From NCBI GenBank assembly GCA_963773085.1, contig CAVYZS010000009.1:1-64000 (forward strand): DNA of 64,000 bases. Reading direction: 5' to 3'. The notes beneath the pieces were generated by a model that worked only from the letters and a program-made list of their open reading frames with translations, did no database searches and was not told the origin of the DNA. Origin of the DNA: JAENVT01 sp963773085. GTDB taxonomy: Bacteria; Actinomycetota; Acidimicrobiia; Acidimicrobiales; Ilumatobacteraceae. Position numbers and translations under genes: made by a program. This document shows, one piece after another, positions 58,196 through 64,000 of this stretch. How positions within the stretch are numbered: position 1 is the first letter of the stretch; the number at the start of each line of letters is the position of its first letter.

Positions 58196-60958
58196 TTAGA
58201 GGCTAGCGTCGAGTGGTCCCGAGTCGTCCGGAGCGTCTGTCGGCGGTGCCCAGACCAGCGAATCTGCAGTGAGATCCGCGTCGAGAGGGAGGTCCACGTC
58301 GGGTCGCCACATCTGCGACGGGGTCGGATCGGCGAGCATCAGTTCCTCGGCGCGCGGTTCCCAGTCCTCCCATTGGAAGTCGGCCGCATTCGGCGCGTTA
58401 CCGAAGGGATGCGTGTTGGCATGGCGCACGTCGCCACGGATCCGCATGAAGATCAGCATTCCGATGCCGATCAGGGTCAGCAAGTAGGCGAAGTAGTCGA
58501 GCCGCGACCGCTCGTAGGTGAGGTGCACATCGGTCGATGTCGGCACGACCACCATCAAGTTCGGGGCGATGCGGTACGGGCCTTTGGCGCCGCTGACGTG
58601 CCAGTTGGGGAAGTAGCTGATCTTCACCAACACCGGCACCCCGACCTTGTCGACGCTGAAGCGCAGGTCTTGATCACCGAGCTGCACGTTGCTGACGGTG
58701 ACCGGCGGGAGCTCTTTCACGTCGATGGGCTCGGTCGGTTGGACGATGTCGATCTTGCGGCCCGATGCGCCGGGCGCCAGGCCATCGCTGCGACTGGCGT
58801 CGACTGCGACATCGATCCGCTGCCACTCCGGCGGACCGTCGTCGGCCGGTATCGCCGCCCACTCGTCGCGATGTTGGAACCAGCTCATGCCGAGCTCCAG
58901 GTTGCGCTCGCGTTGATCGCCTCCGCGATGGCTGACGACCACGGGCTGCTCGGCGAGCGGCACGACCAGGTCGCTGTCGGCGACCTGGTAGATGTTCCAT
59001 GGCCCGACCGCGCCCACCTTGGTCAGGTCGGTGCGTGTGTCGGCCTGTGCCTTGGCCTTCTCGGTGAAGACCATCAGGTACTTGACGCCGAGCGTCTGCA
59101 AGTAGGGCACACCCTTGTCGGCGGCAAGGTTGTCGTAACGAAGCTCGCGCACCGGGTTCGAGCTGTCGCTGCTCATCGCCGCGGCCGTGACGAAGTGATA
59201 CGGCGTGGTACCGCTGGCCTCGAAGAACAACCCCTCCATGCTGGCGATGCATCCGTCGGTCCAGTGCGGTAGGAGCATCAGCGCCATCGTCGTGCCGTAC
59301 TGACCGTTGGCCCCGTTGTTCTCCCACATCGCCCGTCCGCAGCCGTGCTCTGCGTCGCTGCCGAGCGTCTTCATCTGGTCGATCAGACCCTTGTACTCGC
59401 CATAGGCGTCGCGGCCCTCGTAGCCCATGAAGTTGTACCGGGTCCAGCCATCGCTCTGGGCATCTTTGGCGGTAGCCGACAGGGTGATCGGATTCCAGCC
59501 GCCGATGCCCCACGAATACACCGCCTTGCCGTGCTCGGTGATCGTGCGTCCGCCGGGCATCTGCTGGAAGAGGAACATCTCCATCACCAGCACGACGACG
59601 CTGACCGCACCGGCCGTTGCCGCACCGACCTTCCACAGATTGCCACGGGCCCGCGGACCGAGCGTGCCGCGGACCACCACCTCGACGAGCTCGACGATGC
59701 CGACCATCATCAACATCAGCCGCAGCAGGTACAGGAATGGAAGAAGGCGCGGGTTCCACAGCAATCCGATGACCGGGAGTGAGTTCTTCGCCAGGAAGAC
59801 GAAGGCCGTCAACGCCAGGCAGCAGATCCCCAACCAGGCTCCGCTGAGATGACGCCTGACCACGGACGCGACGAATCCGAACAACGCAAAGCCGGTGACG
59901 ACGACGTCGAGAAAGGTGGTCCACGGAAAGAACATGTCCCAGTACGAGTCGGCTGCACCATCGGGCCTGCCGTGATACTTCATGTCGGTCATGTACGCGT
60001 GGTTGGCCAGGAACGGCACCACCCAGAACGCGCTCAAGAGCGCAGCCGCGGTCAACACGGTCGCGCCGTAGACGAAGCGGGTGCGGTCCATCCACACCGC
60101 CCACATCAAGACCGCGCCGAGGATGACGAAGATCAGCACGATCCCGTGGCACAGCATGGCCAGGGCCAGCAGGATCGCCGCCCAACTGCGGAACTTGCCG
60201 GTCTCCAACCCGCGGGCGAACACGCCCAGGCCGAGCATCGCGAACGACAACGCGATCGAGAACGAGAACTCACCGGCCATCGTGCTCTTGACGTTGCCGC
60301 CGTAGATCGAGAAGCTCTCGTCGAACAAGAAGATCGTGGCCGCCAGTGCCATCAGCTCGGGCATCGGATACCGGAACCGGGCCAGGCGTCCGAACGCCCA
60401 ACAACACGCCGGCAGCGTGACCAGACCGAGGATCGCCACCAGCTTGAAGGCGACTCCGTACGGGAAGACGAGATTCAGGGCGACGATCATGAGCGCCGGC
60501 ACGACCATGTAGAACCGATACATCGGTAAACCGTCGTACCAGTAGTTGCTCCACCCGGTGAGCTGGAAATGCGGCAACAGGTGATCGCGCAGGTACGCCG
60601 GAGCCATGACGTGCGCACCCATGTCGCCGCCGGTGGGTGTGTTGGTCTCGAAGACGAGGTTGAGGTGGACGACCTTCAACACCGAGAACGTCGTACCGCC
60701 CACGATGACCAAGGCTGTGAGGTAGCGGGCGATGCGTTCGTTGGTCCACGGGGAATCGAGCCAATTGCGCGGCCGGCGAACGATGCGTGACACGATTCGA
60801 TCGAGCAGAGTGTGCCGGGGCGGCTCAAAGGGCGCGAGCGGTGGTGGCGGCACCAGCAATGGTTGTTCAGCCACCATCGGATCGTCGATCACTTCGGTCA
60901 TGTCGGGCGCCATTGTTTCACTCCACACCGGCCCGCGGACCGTCACCCCGTCGTTCAC
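58196..60958 (-). CDS. Large polytopic membrane protein, probable envelope/glycosyl-transfer type
   Basis: A protein of about 920 residues. After a proline-rich cytoplasmic N-terminus it has about twelve helices in the first 480 residues (YLTALVIVGGTTFSVLKVVH, MVVPALMIVALNLVFPYG, WAAILLALAMLCHGIVLIF). A large external domain follows (about 480-830), then one helix (FAYLLTLIGIGMLIFMRI) and a charged tail. Loop GGDMGAHVMAPAYLRDHLLP after helix 1 has acidic residues as in GT-C glycosyltransferases; relatives are annotated as 6-pyruvoyl-tetrahydropterin synthase-related membrane proteins. GTG 60958 is chosen for its GTGA overlap with the CPBP gene stop; ATG 60913 is possible. Function unknown. 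Confidence 0.75.
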   Translation of the reverse strand: MNDGVTVRGPVWSETMAPDMTEVIDDPMVAEQPLLVPPPPLAPFEPPRHTLLDRIVSRIVRRPRNWLDSPWTNERIARYLTALVIVGGTTFSVLKVVHLNLVFETNTPTGGDMGAHVMAPAYLRDHLLPHFQLTGWSNYWYDGLPMYRFYMVVPALMIVALNLVFPYGVAFKLVAILGLVTLPACCWAFGRLARFRYPMPELMALAATIFLFDESFSIYGGNVKSTMAGEFSFSIALSFAMLGLGVFARGLETGKFRSWAAILLALAMLCHGIVLIFVILGAVLMWAVWMDRTRFVYGATVLTAAALLSAFWVVPFLANHAYMTDMKYHGRPDGAADSYWDMFFPWTTFLDVVVTGFALFGFVASVVRRHLSGAWLGICCLALTAFVFLAKNSLPVIGLLWNPRLLPFLYLLRLMLMMVGIVELVEVVVRGTLGPRARGNLWKVGAATAGAVSVVVLVMEMFLFQQMPGGRTITEHGKAVYSWGIGGWNPITLSATAKDAQSDGWTRYNFMGYEGRDAYGEYKGLIDQMKTLGSDAEHGCGRAMWENNGANGQYGTTMALMLLPHWTDGCIASMEGLFFEASGTTPYHFVTAAAMSSDSSNPVRELRYDNLAADKGVPYLQTLGVKYLMVFTEKAKAQADTRTDLTKVGAVGPWNIYQVADSDLVVPLAEQPVVVSHRGGDQRERNLELGMSWFQHRDEWAAIPADDGPPEWQRIDVAVDASRSDGLAPGASGRKIDIVQPTEPIDVKELPPVTVSNVQLGDQDLRFSVDKVGVPVLVKISYFPNWHVSGAKGPYRIAPNLMVVVPTSTDVHLTYERSRLDYFAYLLTLIGIGMLIFMRIRGDVRHANTHPFGNAPNAADFQWEDWEPRAEELMLADPTPSQMWRPDVDLPLDADLTADSLVWAPPTDAPDDSGPLDASL

Positions 60959-61686
60959 GCCCAGGCCACCAACATCAATCCGGTGGCATTGAAGGCCATG
61001 TGCGCGACGATGCCCATACCCAGCCGACCGGTGCGCAACGCGCACACCCCGAGGATCACACCGAACACGAACAAACCCGGGAACTCGACCCAGCGGAAGT
61101 GAATCAGCGCAAAGAACGCCGCAACCGCGACCACGGCAACGGCATCGTTGACGCGTCGCACCAATGCGCCTTGCAGCAGGCCGCGGTAGACCAACTCTTC
61201 GACGAATGGTGCGCCGATCACGACAATGGCAACCAGGCCGACCAGCCAGCCACCGTGCGCCCTGTCGTAGAGGTCCCGAGCGTTGCGTTCAACGCGCGAC
61301 CGGCTGAACGTTTCCGGCCAACCGCGCTCCAACGGCCAGTAGACCAAGCGCACCACGACGAGTTGCGACAGAACTCCGACGGGAACACCGACGAGGTCTA
61401 CGAGCTTGAACCGCAGCCCGTAATCATCGGCAAAGTTTCCCCGACCGAGCCGATTGCTGAGGATCCACAGACCGGCCAGCATGGGCGTCCACAGCGATAC
61501 GGCCAACACCATCGTGACCCATACCGGAGCTTCCGAGGCCGACTCGTAGCCGGTCGCGACGATGACCGCCGAGCCGATGATGTTCCCGACGATCCATGCG
61601 GCGAGCCAGACGGCAGCGGCCTGGCCAACTCCGATGCGCGACTGGTCGGGATCGACGCGCGTCGGGGAGACCTGGGCACCGGGCAT
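60955..61686 (-). CDS. CPBP-family intramembrane glutamic endopeptidase
   Basis: A 243-residue membrane protein with about seven helices. The ABI/CPBP motifs are FVEELVYRGLLQGALV (Glu-Glu and Arg), FFALIHFRWVEFPGLFVFGV (His) and IVAHMAFNATGLMLV (His, Asn). Members are intramembrane proteases or bacteriocin-immunity proteins; a CAAX-protease role is not shown in bacteria like this. It is followed in the same run by the large membrane protein and PMM. ATG 61686. Confidence 0.9.
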   Translation of the reverse strand: MPGAQVSPTRVDPDQSRIGVGQAAAVWLAAWIVGNIIGSAVIVATGYESASEAPVWVTMVLAVSLWTPMLAGLWILSNRLGRGNFADDYGLRFKLVDLVGVPVGVLSQLVVVRLVYWPLERGWPETFSRSRVERNARDLYDRAHGGWLVGLVAIVVIGAPFVEELVYRGLLQGALVRRVNDAVAVVAVAAFFALIHFRWVEFPGLFVFGVILGVCALRTGRLGMGIVAHMAFNATGLMLVAWA

Positions 61687-61722
61687 GAGGCGACAGATTA
61701 CCGGCGCACCGGTGTGGTGGGC

Positions 61723-61959
61723 TCAGCCCGCGAGTCGAGATGTGGCCGAAAACACCAGAACTCGTCTGCTGCGGCGGTCTTCCAGCCGCCACCCATTGGG
61801 TACCGAGAGGCGAGCGGTATGGCGTTCGCACAGGTCGTAATCGTGGGGGTCGCGGCTGGCGGTGAGATCGTCGAGCCACACGATCGCTCGACCGTACTGG
61901 TACGAGAGCGTCGACGACGCCGCCTGCGCGCACCCCGTGCGCGAACACTGACGATTCAT
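61723..61959 (-). CDS. DUF3499-family small protein
   Basis: A 78-residue protein with an N-terminal Cys pair (RQCSRTGCAQAASSTLSYQY) and a third Cys before His in DYDLCERHTARLSVPNGWRL, typical of a small zinc-binding DUF3499 protein of actinobacteria, often encoded near PMM. Its role is unknown. ATG 61959 fits the family start (MNRQCSRTGCA). Divergent from ftsH across a gap of about 115 bases containing the 11-bp tandem repeat. Confidence 0.87.
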   Translation of the reverse strand: MNRQCSRTGCAQAASSTLSYQYGRAIVWLDDLTASRDPHDYDLCERHTARLSVPNGWRLEDRRSRRVLVFSATSRLAG

Positions 61960-62007
61960 GTGCCCAAAATTAGGGGTCATTTCGACCCGCGTGGTGGATG
62001 CCCAGCC

Positions 62008-62035
62008 GATGCACAGAGGATGCACAGAGGATGCG
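62008..62035. repeat. 11-bp tandem repeat upstream of ftsH
   Basis: GATGCACAGAG occurs at 62008-62018 and 62019-62029, with a third partial unit GATGCG at 62030-62035. The period, 11, is close to one DNA turn. It lies between the divergent DUF3499 and ftsH genes, about 45-70 bases upstream of the ftsH start, so it could be a stacked regulator site. Confidence 0.55.
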
Positions 62036-62077
62036 CCCGCGTCACCCAATTGCATCGATCACCCGTAGCATATGGCC

Positions 62078-64000
62078 ATGAGCAATCTGCCTCCCCCGCC
62101 TCCCCCGCCGCCGCAAGGCCGCTCGGGTGGTCGTGGCCAGCAGAACGATCAGCAGCCTCCCGAGCGCGGCCGACGCCCGCTCGGTGGCGGATGGCCGCGC
62201 TGGGTGATCCCCGTATTGTTCGCTGTGCTGATGCTGTCGTTCGCCCTGCCACGAGTGTGGCCGGCGACGCGCAGCGACAGGAAGCCGTTCAGCGACTTCT
62301 GGTCGTTGGTCGAAGACGGCCAGGTCAAGAGCGTCGAGGTCAACAATCAGACCGACAGCATCAGCGGTGTGCTGACCAACGGCGAGAAGTTCACCAGCAC
62401 CGCGCCGAACAACTTCCCCAACGACGCCCAGAGCGCCGAACTTCAAGACAAGAACGTCGTGTTCGTGGCCAAGACGCCTAGCTCCAACTGGCTGCTCAGT
62501 TGGGCAAGCCTGCTGCTGCCGCTGGTGCTGTTGATCGGGTTCTTCATGTGGATGCAACGGCGCGCCGCCGGTCAGATGGGCAACGTCATGTCGATCGGGC
62601 GAAGCCGGGCCAAGGCGTACACCACCGACAAGCCTTCGACGACGTTCGCCGACATCGCCGGCTACGAGGGCGTCAAGCAGGAGATCACCGAAGTCGTCGA
62701 CTTCCTGCGCATGCCGGAGCGCTTCCGCGAGATCGGGGCACGCGTCCCGAAAGGCATCTTGCTGGTCGGTCCGCCCGGCACCGGTAAGACGCTTTTCGCC
62801 CGCGCCGTAGCCGGCGAGGCAGGTGTCGGGTTCTTGTCGGTCACGGGCAGCGACTTCATGGAGATGTTCGTCGGCGTCGGCGCAAGCCGCGTTCGCGACC
62901 TCTTCCAGCAAGCCCGCAAGATGGGCCGAGCGATCATCTTCGTCGACGAGATCGACTCCATCGGCCGCAAGCGCGGCGCCGGCCTCGGCGGTGGTCACGA
63001 CGAGCGCGAGCAGACGCTCAACCAGATGCTCGCCGAGATGGACGGCTTCGAGACCTCCGAGGGCATCGTCATCCTCGCCGCCACGAATCGCCCCGACATC
63101 CTCGACCCGGCGCTGCTACGGCCCGGCCGATTCGACCGCACCATCGTCGTTCCGCTTCCCGAGAACGAGGAACGCCTCGCCATCTTGAAGGTGCACAGCC
63201 GCGACAAGCGCATGGGGCAAGACGTCGATCTCGAGGTCATGTCGAAAGCGACGCCGGGCATGAGCGGCGCCGATCTCGCCAACCTGGTCAACGAAGCGGC
63301 GCTGTTCGCCGTTCGCAGAGGCAGCAAGCAGATCGAGCGGATCGACTTCGAGAACGCCCGCGATCGTGTCGTGATGGGTGCCCGGCGCGAGAGCCTGGTG
63401 CTCAGCGCCGAGGAGAAGCGGGCGACCGCGATCCACGAGGGTGGCCATGCCATCTTGACGACGGTGCTGCCGCACGCCGACCCATTGCACAAGGTCACGA
63501 TCCTGCCCCGCGGGATGGCACTCGGTGTCACCTGGAGCCTTCCCGAAGAACGCCACACGTACTCCAAGGAGTATTTCGACGACGTCATCTGCCGCGCCAT
63601 GGGCGGCCGCGTTGCCGAGAAGATCGTCTTCGGCCATCTCAATTCGGGTGCCGCCAACGATCTCGAGCAGGCCACCATGATCGCTCGTCGCATGGTGCGC
63701 GAGTGGGGCATGAGCGACGCTGTCGGGCCGATGGCCTGGAGCGGCCACCAGCAGGTGTTCCTCGGCGAGGACCTGATGACACAGGGTCGCGAATACAGCG
63801 ACGACACGGCAAAGATGATCGACGAGGAAGTGTTCCGCATCCTTCACGAGCAAGAGGCACGGGCATTCGAGGTGCTGTCGAAGCATCGCCGAGCTCTCGA
63901 CCTGGTCGCCGAGGCGCTCCTCGAGCGCGAGACGATCGACGGCGGCGAAGTCGCCCGCATCGTGCACGAGAGCCTCGGCGAGAGCGTCAGTGACAGTCCG
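62078..64000 (+). CDS. ftsH: ATP-dependent membrane zinc protease FtsH (3' end cut by window)
   Basis: A membrane-anchored AAA protease that degrades misfolded and regulatory proteins; 641 residues are present and no stop is reached. A proline-rich N-terminus (LPPPPPPPPQGRSG) precedes helix 1 (WVIPVLFAVLMLSFALP, about 43-60). A short periplasmic domain follows, then helix 2 (LLSWASLLLPLVLLIGFFMW, about 138-158). Walker A GPPGTGKT is at about 231, Walker B IIFVDEIDSIG near 288 and the SRH near RPGRFDR. The zinc site is HEGGH at about 453-457 with a downstream Asp ligand in NDLEQATMIARRMV. ATG 62072 is an alternative start two codons upstream. Confidence 0.96.
   Translation, partial: MSNLPPPPPPPPQGRSGGRGQQNDQQPPERGRRPLGGGWPRWVIPVLFAVLMLSFALPRVWPATRSDRKPFSDFWSLVEDGQVKSVEVNNQTDSISGVLTNGEKFTSTAPNNFPNDAQSAELQDKNVVFVAKTPSSNWLLSWASLLLPLVLLIGFFMWMQRRAAGQMGNVMSIGRSRAKAYTTDKPSTTFADIAGYEGVKQEITEVVDFLRMPERFREIGARVPKGILLVGPPGTGKTLFARAVAGEAGVGFLSVTGSDFMEMFVGVGASRVRDLFQQARKMGRAIIFVDEIDSIGRKRGAGLGGGHDEREQTLNQMLAEMDGFETSEGIVILAATNRPDILDPALLRPGRFDRTIVVPLPENEERLAILKVHSRDKRMGQDVDLEVMSKATPGMSGADLANLVNEAALFAVRRGSKQIERIDFENARDRVVMGARRESLVLSAEEKRATAIHEGGHAILTTVLPHADPLHKVTILPRGMALGVTWSLPEERHTYSKEYFDDVICRAMGGRVAEKIVFGHLNSGAANDLEQATMIARRMVREWGMSDAVGPMAWSGHQQVFLGEDLMTQGREYSDDTAKMIDEEVFRILHEQEARAFEVLSKHRRALDLVAEALLERETIDGGEVARIVHESLGESVSDSP

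Overview
The window is gene-dense, high-GC DNA. The longest stretch without a confident gene is 44739-44876 (138 bases). I see no rRNA, tRNA, CRISPR array, insertion sequence or phage gene. Gene content points to an actinobacterium, most likely class Acidimicrobiia (Ilumatobacter-like); this is inference from gene content, not a phylogeny. The supporting signs are F420 genes (CofE, a luciferase-like oxidoreductase), menaquinone MenB, a GlbO globin, a DUF222/HNH protein, a DUF3499 protein next to Trm112/PMM/AhcY, and the chromosomal block ftsX-ftsE-prfB-secA.

Layout. 0-4.9 kb: the end of a cobalt/nickel-type ECF transporter (CbiQ, CbiO), a ribokinase, a molybdopterin oxidoreductase and a small conserved protein. 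4.9-11.4 kb: a WYL regulator facing a tight minus-strand cluster of circularly permuted ATP-grasp, alpha-E, ATP-grasp/alpha-E fusion and transglutaminase, a predicted peptide-ligation system of unknown product. 11.5-14.6 kb: an F420-type oxidoreductase followed by kbl-tdh for threonine breakdown. 14.6-25.7 kb: a secreted repeat protein and a series of oxidative enzymes and transporters (butyrobetaine-dioxygenase-like, PhyH, sterol-desaturase-like hydroxylase, DAO flavoprotein, MFS, dienelactone hydrolase). 25.7-28.8 kb: an ArsR-like regulator between two MFS genes, with a perfect 11-bp inverted repeat as candidate operator. 28.9-36.7 kb: an acyl-CoA-dehydrogenase-fold flavoenzyme, then a six-gene minus-strand run (GcvT-like, FAD desaturase-like, orphan methyltransferase-fold protein, YbaK-like, four-carbon acid sugar kinase, PdxA2) opposite a TetR gene. 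This run is the best candidate for an undescribed catabolic pathway. 37.3-46.5 kb: acyl-CoA enzymes, molybdate transporter parts without modA, PsuG, CofE, MenB and a globin. 46.5-64 kb: housekeeping genes (ftsX, ftsE, prfB, secA, comF, ahcY, a Trm112-like gene, a PMM gene, ftsH), a second secreted repeat protein and a large polytopic membrane protein.

Data quality. At least eleven genes are broken by single-base frame changes that can be repaired by one base, usually in a short G or C run. One of them is the essential secA. I treat these as sequence or assembly errors and annotate the genes as intact, giving approximate break points. Genes in a run are usually coupled by 1-4 base ATGA, GTGA or TGATG stop/start overlaps, which helped choose several GTG and TTG starts.
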